64,000 bases of DNA from NCBI RefSeq assembly GCF_022662575.1, contig NZ_JALBFU010000005.1:75473-139472 (forward strand), written 5' to 3'. Source of the DNA: Luteimonas aquatica (GTDB taxonomy: Bacteria; Pseudomonadota; Gammaproteobacteria; Xanthomonadales; Xanthomonadaceae). Within the stretch, counting starts at the first letter, position 1. Each line of letters starts with the position of its first letter. Of this stretch, positions 37,034 to 47,119 are shown one piece after another. The position numbers and the translations under genes are program-made. Under the pieces are notes generated by a model that had not been told where the DNA came from, did not search any database, and saw only the letters and a list, made by a program, of their open reading frames with translations.

Positions 37034-37315
37034 GGCGGAAGCTCGGCGACGGTGGGGAGCGGGGGCGCATCTGCGGAGTCGGGCGGCGGGACGGCCAAGG
37101 TACCCGTTCCGTCGATGGCGAAACAGCGGCGGCGCGAGGCGGGCCGGGGCCGGGATGTCGGCAGGATGACACCGGTGACGCCGCCGGTCGGCGCGCGCAA
37201 GTTCCGTGCGTCGCCGGCGCGGCGCGCTGCGCGATTGCGGCGGACTTTCGTCGCAATCGGCTGTAGTAGCATGTGCGCGGGGTTCGCCCGTCGACGGCGC
37301 AGGGAGACGTCGCGC

Positions 37316-37816
37316 ATGGAAGAGGTTCGACCGCCGTTCAACCCGTACTCGGCGCCGGAGGCGGCGCTCGCGCGGGTGGAGGCCGGGGAGACGACCGCGC
37401 CGGCGTCGCGCTGGCGGCGCCTGGGCGCCTACCTGATCGATACCGCGCTGTTCTTCGCCGCGGTGCTGTTGCCGGTGATCGCCGTCGACGGCGTCGGGCG
37501 CCTCGACAGCGAGCAGATGTCCGATGCCGCCGTGCTGGCGATGCTGGCCACGCTGCTGGCCTTGCTGGTGGTCGACCTGATCCTGCTGCAGCGGCAGGGG
37601 CAGACGCTGGGCAAGCGCTGGTGCGCGATCCGCATCGTGCGCAGCGACGGCAGCCGGACGGGGCTCGGCCGGCTGTTCGGGCTGCGCTACCTGCTGGCGC
37701 AGGGCGTGCTCGGGATCGTGCCGTTCTTCTCGCTGATCGACGTGCTTTTCATCTTCGGCCGCGAACGGCGCTGCATCCACGACATGCTCGCCGACACCAT
37801 CGTCGTCGACGCCTGA
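37316..37816 (+). CDS. RDD-family membrane protein
   Basis: This 166-residue inner-membrane protein has the RDD-like core: [20 protein letters not shown] (Arg and Asp of the domain name), a second helix [11 protein letters not shown], then [19 protein letters not shown] and the later [20 protein letters not shown]. The N-terminal [13 protein letters not shown] is cytoplasmic. A start with AGGGAG upstream is clear. It is the first gene of a long plus-strand block, and its stop overlaps the next start (TGATG). RDD proteins are thought to be transporters or membrane-organising proteins. Confidence 0.88.
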   Translation: MEEVRPPFNPYSAPEAALARVEAGETTAPASRWRRLGAYLIDTALFFAAVLLPVIAVDGVGRLDSEQMSDAAVLAMLATLLALLVVDLILLQRQGQTLGKRWCAIRIVRSDGSRTGLGRLFGLRYLLAQGVLGIVPFFSLIDVLFIFGRERRCIHDMLADTIVVDA

Positions 37817-38496
37817 TGCTCGACACGTTCCGCGAGGTGCATACCCCGGAAGGGGTCGCCCTGCAGCTGCCGGCGGCCGGGCCGGTGCCGCGCGCGCTGG
37901 CCTGGCTGATCGACGCCGGCATCCGCCTGGGCATGCTGACCGCCGTGGGCATGCTCATGGCGCTGCTGGGCACCGCCGGCATGGGCCTGTACCTGATCGT
38001 GATGTTCCTGCTGATGTGGGCCTACCCGGTGGTCTGCGAGGCCGTGTTCAACGGGCAGACGCCGGGCAAGCGCGCGCTGGAGCTGCGCGTGGTCTCCGCC
38101 GACGGCGCGCCGGTCGGCTGGATGGCCTCGATCGTGCGCAACCTGATGCGCACTGTGGACATGCTGCCGTTCGCCTACGGCTTCGGCGTGATCGCCGGCC
38201 TGGCCGACCCGTACGGCCGCCGGCTCGGCGATCTGGTCGCCGGCACCCTAGTGGTGCACGCCCCGCGCCTGCAGCTGCCGCGCACCGCGCCGAGCGTGAG
38301 CGTGCATGCGCCGGCCGCGCCGCTGCGGCCGGGCGAGCAGGTGGCGGTGATCGCCTTCGCCGAGCGCGCCACCCAGCTCACCGCCGAGCGCCAGCGCGAG
38401 CTGGCCGACATCGTCGAGCCGGTCACCGGCGCGCGCGGCGAACTGGGCGTGGTGCGACTGGCGGGCATTGCTGCCTGGTTGCTGGGGCGGCGGTGA
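37816..38496 (+). CDS. RDD-family membrane protein with cytoplasmic C-terminal tail
   Basis: This 226-residue inner-membrane protein carries the RDD features [40 protein letters not shown], and a C-terminal core ending near [20 protein letters not shown]. The last 75 residues are a soluble tail ([20 protein letters not shown]) found in RDD proteins next to SpoIIM and DUF4129 genes. It is translationally coupled to the preceding RDD gene. Confidence 0.9.
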   Translation: MLDTFREVHTPEGVALQLPAAGPVPRALAWLIDAGIRLGMLTAVGMLMALLGTAGMGLYLIVMFLLMWAYPVVCEAVFNGQTPGKRALELRVVSADGAPVGWMASIVRNLMRTVDMLPFAYGFGVIAGLADPYGRRLGDLVAGTLVVHAPRLQLPRTAPSVSVHAPAAPLRPGEQVAVIAFAERATQLTAERQRELADIVEPVTGARGELGVVRLAGIAAWLLGRR

Positions 38497-38520
38497 GGCG
38501 GCTTGCATGAGGCGGCTTTC

Positions 38521-39546
38521 GTGAGGCAATCGCAATTCATCATCCAGCACGAGGCGGAGTGGCAGGCCTTCGAGCGCTGGCTGGAGGTCCGCGCCGACAA
38601 GTCGCGGCCGGGCGAGGACAAGCGCAAGGGCAAGCCCGGCGCCAAGCCGGACGCGGCGCCGTCGATACCGCCGATGCGCGACGAGGATATGCCCGTGCAC
38701 TATCGGCGGCTGTGCCAGCAGCTGGCGCTGGCGCGCAGCCGCGGCTACAGCCCGGTGGTGACCGCGCGCCTGCAGGATCTGATGCACCGCGGCCACAACG
38801 CGCTGTACCGGCCGGGGCCGCTGCACTGGCGGCGCGCGATGGAGTTCCTGATCGCCGATTTCCCGCGCCTGGTGCGCGCGCAGCGCGGCTGCCTGTGGAT
38901 CTCGGCGGCGCTGTTCGTGGCCGCCACCGTGGGCATGTACCTGGCGGTGACCTGGAAGCCGGAGCTGATCCACAGCCTGTTCGATCCGCAGCAGATCGCC
39001 CAGTTCGAGGCGATGTACGACCCGGCCGCGCCCGACGCCAAGCTCGGCCGCGACAGCGGCACCGATCTGGCGATGTTCGGCTACTACATCCTCAACAACG
39101 TCAGCATCGCCTTCCGCACCGCCGCCAGCGGCTTCTTCGCCGGGATCGGCGCGCTGCTGGCGCTGGGATTCAACGGCGTGATCTTCGGCGGCCTGGCCGC
39201 GCACCTGCAGACGGTCGGGCACGGCGATCCGTTCTGGCGCTTTGTGGTCGGCCACGGCGCGCCGGAGCTGAGCGCGATCGTGATCGCCGGCGCCGCCGGG
39301 CTGCGCCTGGGGCTGGACGTGCTGGCGCCGGGACGGCGGCGGCGCCTGGATGCGCTGGTGGAGGGCGGCAAGGTGTTCGGGCAGCTGTGCCTGGGCGTGT
39401 TCGCGATGCTGGTGTTCGCGGCCTTCGTCGAGGCGTTCTGGTCCTCGATCGGCTGGATGCCGGCATGGATCAAGTTCAGCGTCGGCGGCGTGCTGTGGGC
39501 GCTGGTGCTGGGCTGGCTGTGGCGCGGGGGAGCCCATGCGCGCTGA
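38521..39546 (+). CDS. Stage II sporulation protein M-like membrane protein (SpoIIM family)
   Basis: This 341-residue membrane protein of the COG1300 family occurs in non-sporulating bacteria. An N-terminal cytoplasmic region (IIQHEAEWQAFERWLEVRAD) precedes several helices (CLWISAALFVAATVGMYLAV, YYILNNVSIAFRTAASGFFA, LALGFNGVIFGGLAAHL, LSAIVIAGAAGLRLGLDVLA). The GTG at 38521 with GAGGCG upstream is preferred over a TTG at 38503. Members cluster with RDD, DUF4129, MoxR and DUF58 genes, as here. The role is probably in envelope organisation but not established. Confidence 0.88.
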   Translation: MRQSQFIIQHEAEWQAFERWLEVRADKSRPGEDKRKGKPGAKPDAAPSIPPMRDEDMPVHYRRLCQQLALARSRGYSPVVTARLQDLMHRGHNALYRPGPLHWRRAMEFLIADFPRLVRAQRGCLWISAALFVAATVGMYLAVTWKPELIHSLFDPQQIAQFEAMYDPAAPDAKLGRDSGTDLAMFGYYILNNVSIAFRTAASGFFAGIGALLALGFNGVIFGGLAAHLQTVGHGDPFWRFVVGHGAPELSAIVIAGAAGLRLGLDVLAPGRRRRLDALVEGGKVFGQLCLGVFAMLVFAAFVEAFWSSIGWMPAWIKFSVGGVLWALVLGWLWRGGAHAR

Positions 39547-39612
39547 ACGCGACATCGTCGCGCTGCATGGGCATCGAGCCGCGCCGTTCGCGCGGCGAGG
39601 GCCCTGCACGCC

Positions 39613-39675
39613 CGTCCGGGGATGGCCGGGCCGGGCGTTCTGGCGTCCGGCAGGTCGCGCCATGGATGGCGACAG
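39613..39675. repeat. Degenerate solo copy of the 115-bp repeat
   Basis: The stretch GGCCGGGCCGGGCGTTCTGG ... GTCGCGCCATGGATGGC aligns, in opposite orientation and at roughly 75 percent identity with one indel, to part of the units arrayed at 29351-29890. It lies in the 140-bp gap before the DUF4129 gene, showing that the repeat is a dispersed family and not just a local duplication. Confidence 0.6.
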
Positions 39676-39686
39676 GAGCCCCCGCC

Positions 39687-41228
39687 ATGCGCCTTGAGTC
39701 GCTGCGCGTGGAACTGCGTCCGCGCTCGCCGTGGGAGGCGGTCGAGTTGGGCATGGCCCTGGTGCGCACGCACGCCGGGGCGATCTGGCGCCCCTGGCTG
39801 CTGCTGACCCTGCCGGTGTTCGCGCTGCTCAACGGGCTCGCGCTGATGCTGGGCGCGGTGTGGCTGGCGTGGCTGGCGATGTGGTGGCTCAAGCCGGTGT
39901 TCGACCGCGTGCCGATGTACGTGCTCTCGCGCGCGGTCTTCGGCGAGGCCCCGGACACGCGGGAGACCTTGCGCGCGCAGTGGCGCTGGGGCTGGCGCGC
40001 GATGTGGCCGATGCTGCTGTGGCGCCGTTTCAGCCCGATGCGCGCGCTGACGCTGCCGGTGGACCTGCTCGAAGGCGTGGAGCCGCGGCGCCTGCGCGAG
40101 CGCCGCGGCGTGCTGGCCGGCGGCATCGGCGGCACCACCGCGCTGCTGACCTTCACCTGCCTGGGCTTCGTCGCCGTGCTGGCGTTCTCGGCCGTGTCGG
40201 TCGGCCTGCTGCTGGTGCCGTTCGAATACCTGCCCGAAACCGGGCGCGCGCTCTGGTCGATGGCGCGGGTGGAGCCGCCGGGCTGGCTGCAGGTGCTGCT
40301 GCACCTGCTGGTGTGGCTGGCGACCAGCCTCGTCGAGCCGTTCTACGTCGGCGCCGGCTTCGGCCTGTACTTGAACCGCCGCACGCAGATCGAGGCCTGG
40401 GACGTGGAGATCGCCTTCCGCCGCCTGCGCGCGCGCCTGCAGGCCGGCGCGGCCACGCTGCTGGTCGCGATTGCGGCGACGATGGCGCTGGCGCCGCCCT
40501 CGCATGCGCAGGGCGAGGCGATGTGCCCGCTGCAGGCCGCCAAGACCGAGGTCGAGGCGGGCGCGTTGCGCGAGATCTTCGGCAAGGAGCTGGTCGACGA
40601 GCGCGCCTTCCGGGACGCCGTCGGCCGCGCCTACCGCGATCCCTTGCTGCGTCCCAAGCAGAAGGTGATGCGCTGGGAGCCGCGCGAGCTGCAGCAGCGG
40701 CGGCAGGCGACCTCGTCCGCACTGCCGCCCTGGCTTGCCTCGCTGCTGGCCCCGATCGGCGTCATCGGCGAGGCCGGCCTGTGGCTGCTGCTGGCGCTGC
40801 TGGTGCTGGCCCTGGCATTGACGGCGCGGCACTGGTGGCCATGGCTGCGCGCGGGCGCGGCCCGTCGGCGGGCGCCGGCGCCGGTGCAGACGAGCGAAGC
40901 CAGCCTGCCCGACGTGCTGCCCGATGACATCGCCGCCGCGGCGCGCGCGCTGTGGCGGGAGGGACGCCCGCGCCGCGCGCTGGCCCTGCTGTACCGCGCC
41001 AGCGTCGAGGCCATGGCCGAGCGTGCCGGCATCCTGCTGGTGCCCGGCGCCACCGAATCCGAATGCCTGCGCGCCTCGCGGCGCATGCCCGAGGGCGAGG
41101 ACCGCGAGGCCTTCGCGCGCGTGGTGCGCGTGTGGCAGTACGCGGCCTACGCGCAGCGGCTGCCGCAGGAGACCGAATTCGAGACCCTGCTGGGCACGCT
41201 GGCGCGGCGATTCGGTTGGGCGGCATGA
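39687..41228 (+). CDS. Membrane protein with C-terminal DUF4129
   Basis: This 513-residue protein has an N-terminal half with about six hydrophobic helices (WRPWLLLTLPVFALLNGLAL, TFTCLGFVAVLAFSAVSVGL). A periplasmic stretch rich in charged residues follows, then a helix (GLWLLLALLVLALALTARHW) and a cytoplasmic DUF4129 domain (ALWREGRPRRALALLYRASV). DUF4129 resembles the soluble part of transglutaminase-like membrane proteins. The ATG at 39687 has AGGAG upstream. The stop overlaps the next start (ATGA), indicating tight coupling with the DUF4350 protein. Confidence 0.85.
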   Translation: MRLESLRVELRPRSPWEAVELGMALVRTHAGAIWRPWLLLTLPVFALLNGLALMLGAVWLAWLAMWWLKPVFDRVPMYVLSRAVFGEAPDTRETLRAQWRWGWRAMWPMLLWRRFSPMRALTLPVDLLEGVEPRRLRERRGVLAGGIGGTTALLTFTCLGFVAVLAFSAVSVGLLLVPFEYLPETGRALWSMARVEPPGWLQVLLHLLVWLATSLVEPFYVGAGFGLYLNRRTQIEAWDVEIAFRRLRARLQAGAATLLVAIAATMALAPPSHAQGEAMCPLQAAKTEVEAGALREIFGKELVDERAFRDAVGRAYRDPLLRPKQKVMRWEPRELQQRRQATSSALPPWLASLLAPIGVIGEAGLWLLLALLVLALALTARHWWPWLRAGAARRRAPAPVQTSEASLPDVLPDDIAAAARALWREGRPRRALALLYRASVEAMAERAGILLVPGATESECLRASRRMPEGEDREAFARVVRVWQYAAYAQRLPQETEFETLLGTLARRFGWAA

Positions 41229-42388
41229 GCACGCGGGCGCGCAAGCGGGGCCTGCTCGCGCTCGCGGTCCTCGGCGCGGCGGCGCTGGCCGTGCTGATCG
41301 GCCTGTGGTGGCGCCACGCCTACCACCGCGTGGAAAGGACGATCCCGCTGCCGCCGCGCGGCGAGGCCAGCTACAACCCGCTGTATGCGTTGAAGCTCGC
41401 CCTGCGCGCCGACGGCGTGCAAGTCGAGTCGCGGCAGCGCCTGCAGCTCGACCGGTCGCCGCCCGGCCGGCGCGACACCCTGCTGCTGTTCAGCGATCCG
41501 CGCACCTTGTCCGGCGACGAGGTCGACACCGTGCTCGACTGGGTGCAGGCCGGCGGGCACCTGCTGCTGCGCATGCCGCCGGCCGAGCGCCTGGGCAACG
41601 AGATCCGCGAGGACCAGCTGCTGTGGGCGCTGGACCTGCGCCCGATGCCGGACGAGGTCGCCTGCGCGCCGCTGGGCGAGGGCGAGGGCGGCGAGCAGGC
41701 CGCCACGCTGCTGTTCTGCGGCAGCGCCCGCTTCACCATGGACGGCGTGGAGCCGCAGCACAGCTGGGGCGACCTGGAGGCCGGCTACGTCTACGCGCGC
41801 CTGGTCTACGGCATGGGCACGGTCGACGTGCTCTCGGACATGGACTTCCTCGACAACGACGAGCTCGAACACCCCGCCAAGCTGGCCTTCGCGCGGCAGC
41901 TGCTGCAGCCGGGATGGAAGCAAGGCACCGTGCATCTGATCTATGCCGCTAGCATGCCGCCGCTGTGGCGGCTGCTGCTGGAGAAGGCATGGATGGCCTG
42001 GGTGCCGCTGCTGCTGGCGGTGCTGGCCTGGCTGTGGATGCGCACCCAGCGCTTCGGCCCGCTGCGGCCCACGCCGGAGCCCGGCCGTCGCGCCCTGCTC
42101 GAGCACGTGCAGGCCAGCGGCGAACACCTGTGGCGTTACGGCCGCGCGCAGGTGCTGCATCACGCCATGCGCGAAGCCTTCCTGGCGCGCCTGCGCCGGT
42201 GCGATCCGCTCGCCGCCGCCCTCGAGGGCCAGGTCCAGGCGCAGGCCATCGCCGAACGCATCGGATTGCCGGCCGCCGAGATCGCCCACGCCCTGCAACC
42301 GCCCCGCCCCTTCGACGGTGCCGACTTCCGGCACCGCATCGCCAAACTGGCGCTGATGAGACAACTTCTGATGAGGCAGACACTATGA
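41225..42388 (+). CDS. DUF4350-domain membrane protein
   Basis: This 387-residue protein has an N-terminal transmembrane helix (LLALAVLGAAALAVLIGLWW) and a periplasmic alpha/beta domain of DUF4350 type (DTLLLFSDPRTLSGDEVDTV, DWVQAGGHLLLRMP). A second helix (WVPLLLAVLAWLWMRTQRFG) is followed by a helical tail. Similar proteins precede MoxR ATPases and are thought to be part of a MoxR-DUF58 complex. It is coupled to the DUF4129 gene and 10 bp from moxR. Confidence 0.87.
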   Translation: MSTRARKRGLLALAVLGAAALAVLIGLWWRHAYHRVERTIPLPPRGEASYNPLYALKLALRADGVQVESRQRLQLDRSPPGRRDTLLLFSDPRTLSGDEVDTVLDWVQAGGHLLLRMPPAERLGNEIREDQLLWALDLRPMPDEVACAPLGEGEGGEQAATLLFCGSARFTMDGVEPQHSWGDLEAGYVYARLVYGMGTVDVLSDMDFLDNDELEHPAKLAFARQLLQPGWKQGTVHLIYAASMPPLWRLLLEKAWMAWVPLLLAVLAWLWMRTQRFGPLRPTPEPGRRALLEHVQASGEHLWRYGRAQVLHHAMREAFLARLRRCDPLAAALEGQVQAQAIAERIGLPAAEIAHALQPPRPFDGADFRHRIAKLALMRQLLMRQTL

Positions 42389-42398
42389 GCCCGATCCT

Positions 42399-43388
<990 letters not shown>

Positions 43389-43427
43389 CCGGCCAGGCTT
43401 GCCGCTGATCGAACCGGAGTCCCTCGC

Positions 43428-43865
43428 ATGCCGATCCTGCCCCTGCGCATCGCCGTCGACCTTCCCGTCGAGGAAGCCCGCCGCCGCCTTGCCCGCCATG
43501 CCGGCGGCAATGTGCTGGAGGGCCGCGTGAAGGGTGCGGGGGTGTCGGTGGCGCTGGAACCTGTGGATACGGGCGACGGCGCGCCGCTGAGATCGCCCCG
43601 GCTGCGTGCGCGCGTCCGGCCCAGCGGCGACGGCGCGGTGGTGTCCGGGGTGTTGCTCTCACCGTTGCTGCTGGCGTGGTGCCTGGCGGCGATCGCGGCG
43701 CTGGTCTGGCTGCTGCTGCATCCAAGCGGGACGCCCGGCGAGATGGCGATCGGCGTGGGGCTGCTGGCGGTCGCGCTGCTCGGTCCGGTCGCCTGGTTCT
43801 GGATCGAGAAACGCCGCCTCGAGCGCGTGCTGCGCGCGCTGCTGGCCAAGCCGGATCCGCAATAG
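43428..43865 (+). CDS. Small two-helix membrane protein in MoxR operon
   Basis: This 145-residue protein has an N-terminal soluble domain with beta-strand character (LRIAVDLPVEEARRRLARHA, VKGAGVSVALEP) and two transmembrane helices (SPLLLAWCLAAIAALVWLLL, IGVGLLAVALLGPVAWFWIE). I do not recognise the family. It lies between the moxR and DUF58 genes, where these are usually adjacent, and is spaced like an operon member. Confidence 0.7.
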   Translation: MPILPLRIAVDLPVEEARRRLARHAGGNVLEGRVKGAGVSVALEPVDTGDGAPLRSPRLRARVRPSGDGAVVSGVLLSPLLLAWCLAAIAALVWLLLHPSGTPGEMAIGVGLLAVALLGPVAWFWIEKRRLERVLRALLAKPDPQ

Positions 43866-43896
43866 CGCCGCCTCCCAGGACCCGCGAGCCTTCCAG

Positions 43897-45240
43897 ATGT
43901 CCCATTCCTTGCACACCCGACTTCCGCGCCCGGCGCCGCTGCTGGTGGGCGCGCTCGCGCTGTGGGCGGCCTCGGGTGCGCTGGCCAGCTTCGGCTGGCT
44001 GCCGGCGCGCGCGTGGATCTGCGGCGGCGCCGGCTTGGCGCTGATCGCCCTGGTCGATGCCTGGCGGCTGCGCCGCCGCGCGACGCCGGAAGTGGTGCGC
44101 GAGATTCCCGAGGCATTGCCGATCGGCATCGAGCGCGAGGTGCTGCTGCACGTGGAAGGCGGGCCGCGGCGCCAGCGTGTCGACGTGCACGACCTGCATC
44201 CCGGCGGCTGGGAGGCGCACGGGCTGCCGCGCGCGCTCGCGCTGGCGCCGGGCACGGTCTCCAGCTTCCCTTACCGGCTGCGTCCGGATGCGCGCGGGGA
44301 TTTCGTCTTCGACGGCGTGCAGCTGCGGCTGCTGTCGCCGTGGCGGCTGTGGCGGCAATCGCGCGTGGCGGGCGTGCCGCAGCGGGTGCGCGTGTTCCCC
44401 AACTTCGCGCCGCTGGCGCGCATGGCCCTGCTCAGCGCCGAGCAGGCCTCGCGCATGGTCGGCGCGCACCTGAAGCGGCGGCGCGGCGAGGGCACCGACT
44501 TCCACCAGATGCGCGAATACCGGGTCGGCGACAGTCTGCGCCAGATCGACTGGAAGGCCACGGCGCGTGCGCGCAAGCTGATCTCGCGCGAATACCAGGA
44601 CGAGAAGAACCAGCAGCTGGTGATGGTGCTGGACACCGGCCGCCGCATGCGCGCGCGCGACGGCGCGCTCGCGCATTTCGACCATGCCCTGGACGCCACC
44701 CTGGTGGTGTCCTATCTCGCCCTGCGCCAGGGCGATGCGGTCGGCCTGTTCACGGCCGGCGGGGCCACCGCCGATGACGGCCGGCGCTGGGTCGCGCCGC
44801 AGCGCAGCCTCGGCGCGATCGACACGCTGCTGGGCGCCTGCTACGACCTGCAGCCGCGGGCGGCGGCGACCGATTACCTCGCCGCCGCCACCGAACTGTC
44901 CCTGCGCCAGCGCCGCCGCGCCCTGCTGATGCTAGTGACCAACCTGCGCGACGAGGACAGCGAAGACCTGCTGGCGGCGGTGCGCATGCTGCACAAGCGC
45001 CACCTGGTGGTGGTCGCCTCGCTGCGCGAGCGCGCCGTCGACGAGGCCCTGGAGGGGCCCGCCGACGACCACGCCGGCGCCGTCCGCGCCGCCGAGGCGG
45101 CGCGCTACCTCGCCCAGCGCGCCGCGGTGCACGACGCCCTGCGCCGGCACCGCGTCGCCGTGCTCGATGTCACCTGCGAGCAGCTGCCGGCCGCGCTGGT
45201 GGAGCGCTACCTCGCCATCAAGCGCGACGGCTTGCTGTAG
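43897..45240 (+). CDS. DUF58 (VWA-like) membrane protein
   Basis: This 447-residue protein has two N-terminal helices (PLLVGALALWAASGALASFG, ICGGAGLALIALVDAW) and a soluble part with the DUF58 signature GTDFHQMREYRVGDSLRQID and DWKATARARKLISREYQDEK. A von Willebrand A-like fold with a MIDAS-type stretch (MVLDTGRRMRAR) follows. It is the standard partner of MoxR ATPases and the last gene of the 37.3-45.2 kb block. Confidence 0.92.
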   Translation: MSHSLHTRLPRPAPLLVGALALWAASGALASFGWLPARAWICGGAGLALIALVDAWRLRRRATPEVVREIPEALPIGIEREVLLHVEGGPRRQRVDVHDLHPGGWEAHGLPRALALAPGTVSSFPYRLRPDARGDFVFDGVQLRLLSPWRLWRQSRVAGVPQRVRVFPNFAPLARMALLSAEQASRMVGAHLKRRRGEGTDFHQMREYRVGDSLRQIDWKATARARKLISREYQDEKNQQLVMVLDTGRRMRARDGALAHFDHALDATLVVSYLALRQGDAVGLFTAGGATADDGRRWVAPQRSLGAIDTLLGACYDLQPRAAATDYLAAATELSLRQRRRALLMLVTNLRDEDSEDLLAAVRMLHKRHLVVVASLRERAVDEALEGPADDHAGAVRAAEAARYLAQRAAVHDALRRHRVAVLDVTCEQLPAALVERYLAIKRDGLL

Positions 45241-45353
45241 CGGTGAACTCCGAAGCGACGCACAAGGCCCTGGAGCGAGCCGCAGCAATCTTGCCTCGGG
45301 ATTGGGTCTCACCGGTTCGCGCGATTGTGATTCGTTTCGCGCATTGCGCGGCC

Positions 45354-45385
45354 GATGTTCCGGATTCGGCCGCTTCGACCGTCTA
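45354..45385 (+). promoter_or_regulatory. Candidate ECF-sigma promoter upstream of sigma/anti-sigma operon
   Basis: GATGTTCCGGATT (45354-45366) and CGTCTA (45380-45385) recur with the same first-to-last-base spacing (31 nt) at 46979-47010. A CGTC-type -10 is characteristic of ECF sigma factors. It lies 30 bp before the sigma gene start, implying autoregulation. Confidence 0.65.
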
Positions 45386-45415
45386 GTAAACCAGGGTGCA
45401 TTGAGGAGGGCGGGC

Positions 45416-45979
45416 TTGCACGAGGTCGACGAGTGGTTCATGCGCGAAGTGCTGCCCCTGGAGCCGGCGCTGATGGGCCTGCTGCGGCGCAGCGGCTACA
45501 GCGAGAGCGAGCAGGTCGACCTGCGCCAGGAGCTGTACGTGCAGCTCTACGAGTCCGCGCGCAAGGGCCTGCCCAGGCACACGCGGGCGTTCGCCTTCCG
45601 GGCGCTGCGCAATCTGCTGATCAACCAGGTGCGGCGCGCGCGCGTGGTGTCGATGGAGTCGATCGCCGACCTGGACGCTCTGAGCGCCGCCGTGGACGTT
45701 CTCACGCCGGAGCGCGAAGCCACCGCGCGCGAGGAGCTGCGCCGATTGAAGGCGGGCCTGGAGCGCCTGCCGCCGAGGTGCCGCAAGGTGGTGATGCTGC
45801 GCCGGATCGAGGGATTGTCGCAGCGCGAGGTGGCGGAGCGATTGGGAGTGAAGGTCAGCACCGTGGAAAAGCAGATGGCGTATGGGCTGCGCGCGCTGAC
45901 CGACTTCATGCTGGGGGGCGCCGGCCGGATTCGTCGCGATGCCGATGCCGCGTCCCCGTCCGACGAGGCAATGCTATGA
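45416..45979 (+). CDS. ECF-family RNA polymerase sigma factor (FecI-like)
   Basis: This 187-residue sigma factor has a region 2 with EVDLRQELYVQLYESARKGL and HTRAFAFRALRNLLINQVRR, and a region 4 with LERLPPRCRKVVMLRRIEGL and SQREVAERLGVKVSTVEKQM. The start is a TTG at 45416 preceded by a strong GAGGAGGG ribosome-binding site; the next ATG (45440) lies inside the conserved N-terminus. The downstream FecR anti-sigma gene overlaps by ATGA. It probably responds to a signal passed from an STN-containing TonB receptor, and directs polymerase to the shared motif upstream of its own operon and of the STN gene at 47120. Confidence 0.9.
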   Translation: MHEVDEWFMREVLPLEPALMGLLRRSGYSESEQVDLRQELYVQLYESARKGLPRHTRAFAFRALRNLLINQVRRARVVSMESIADLDALSAAVDVLTPEREATAREELRRLKAGLERLPPRCRKVVMLRRIEGLSQREVAERLGVKVSTVEKQMAYGLRALTDFMLGGAGRIRRDADAASPSDEAML

Positions 45980-46917
45980 GCGAGGCACGGAACATCGAAC
46001 AGACGGCCGCCGCCTGGCGCGCGCGGCGCGACGAGCCCGAGTGGAGCGCGCAGGATCAGGCGGCCCTCGACACGTGGCTGGAGGCCTCCACCGCGCACCG
46101 CGTCGCCTGGCTGCGCATGGAATACGGCTGGCGGCGCATCGATCGCCTGGCGGCATTGCGCGCGCCGGCGGCGGCGCCGGTCTCCAGGCCTCGGCCCTTG
46201 CGCTGGCTGGCCCTGGCCGCCACGCTTGGCGCGGTGACGATGGGTGTCGCGGCAATCCTGCATGTCGTGGACGGCGCGCAGCGCTACAGCACCGGGATCG
46301 GCGGACGGACGTCCGTTTCCCTGGATGACGGCTCCCGTCTGGAGCTCAATACCGATACGCAATTGCGCGCCAAGGTCGGCTCGGACGCGCGCGATGTCTG
46401 GCTGGAGCGGGGAGAGGCCTATTTCGAAGTCGCCCATGATGCCGCGCGGCCCTTCGTGGTGCATGCGGGAGAGCGCCGCGTCGTGGTGCTGGGAACGCGC
46501 TTCTCCGTGCGCAGCGACGGCGACCGGCTGGAGGTCGCGGTGGTGGACGGGCGCGTGCGCGTCGAGCCGCCGGCGTCCGCACCCGCGGCGCGGACGGTCG
46601 TGGCCACGCGCGGCGAGATCGTCCTCACCCGCGCGGACGCCGCCGTCTCGGTCGCCGCGTCCGCGGCGCGGGTCGACAACGAGCTGGCGTGGCGCCGCGG
46701 CCTGCTGGTCTTCGACGACGTGACCCTGGAAGAAGCCGCCGGCGAGTTCAACCGCTACAACCGCAGGAAGCTGCAGATTTCCGGCGCGCAGGCGGGAGGG
46801 ACCCGCATCAGTGGGAGCTTCAACGCGGCCAACGTCGATGCCTTCGCGCGCCTGCTGGCGAGCGCCTATGGCCTGCGGGTGCGCGACCACGGGGAGCGGA
46901 TCGAGATTTCCGGCTGA
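45976..46917 (+). CDS. FecR-family anti-sigma factor / sigma regulator
   Basis: This 313-residue inner-membrane protein has a cytoplasmic N-terminal sigma-binding domain (IEQTAAAWRARRDEPEWSAQ, DUF4880-like) and a transmembrane helix near residue 75-95 (WLALAATLGAVTMGVAAIL). Its periplasmic FecR domain includes VSLDDGSRLELNTDTQLRAK and FEVAHDAARPFVVHAGERRV, and the C-terminal DUF4974-type end is TRISGSFNAANVDAFARLLA. It holds or activates the overlapping sigma factor in response to a TonB-linked receptor. Confidence 0.92.
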   Translation: MSEARNIEQTAAAWRARRDEPEWSAQDQAALDTWLEASTAHRVAWLRMEYGWRRIDRLAALRAPAAAPVSRPRPLRWLALAATLGAVTMGVAAILHVVDGAQRYSTGIGGRTSVSLDDGSRLELNTDTQLRAKVGSDARDVWLERGEAYFEVAHDAARPFVVHAGERRVVVLGTRFSVRSDGDRLEVAVVDGRVRVEPPASAPAARTVVATRGEIVLTRADAAVSVAASAARVDNELAWRRGLLVFDDVTLEEAAGEFNRYNRRKLQISGAQAGGTRISGSFNAANVDAFARLLASAYGLRVRDHGERIEISG

Positions 46918-46978
46918 GGCGCACCAAGCGACACCCTGCCGTCCGCCAACAATCGTCCGCCGCGGCGATCGGGCGGGC

Positions 46979-47010
46979 GATGTTCCGGATTTGGCCCGTT
47001 CGCGTGTCTA
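46979..47010 (+). promoter_or_regulatory. Candidate ECF-sigma promoter upstream of STN gene
   Basis: GATGTTCCGGATT (46979-46991) and TGTCTA (47005-47010) repeat the motif at 45354-45385 with the same 31-nt spacing. It is about 110 bp before the STN-domain gene. Confidence 0.6.
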
Positions 47011-47119
47011 CCTGATCTGGATGGCCGGAATATTGCCGATCGCCGGCGAGGCAGGCCGGCTCGCGCACGGCTTCGATCATGGCCGGTAATGCGCCGAAGC
47101 GACGGCGAAGGGCGGGGAA

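Noticed and set aside
36539..37315. Extended N-terminus for the RDD gene (open frame from 36539)
   Set aside because: The upstream part is antisense to the YkgJ and small-protein genes, and the ATG at 37316 has a good ribosome-binding site and a family-like start.
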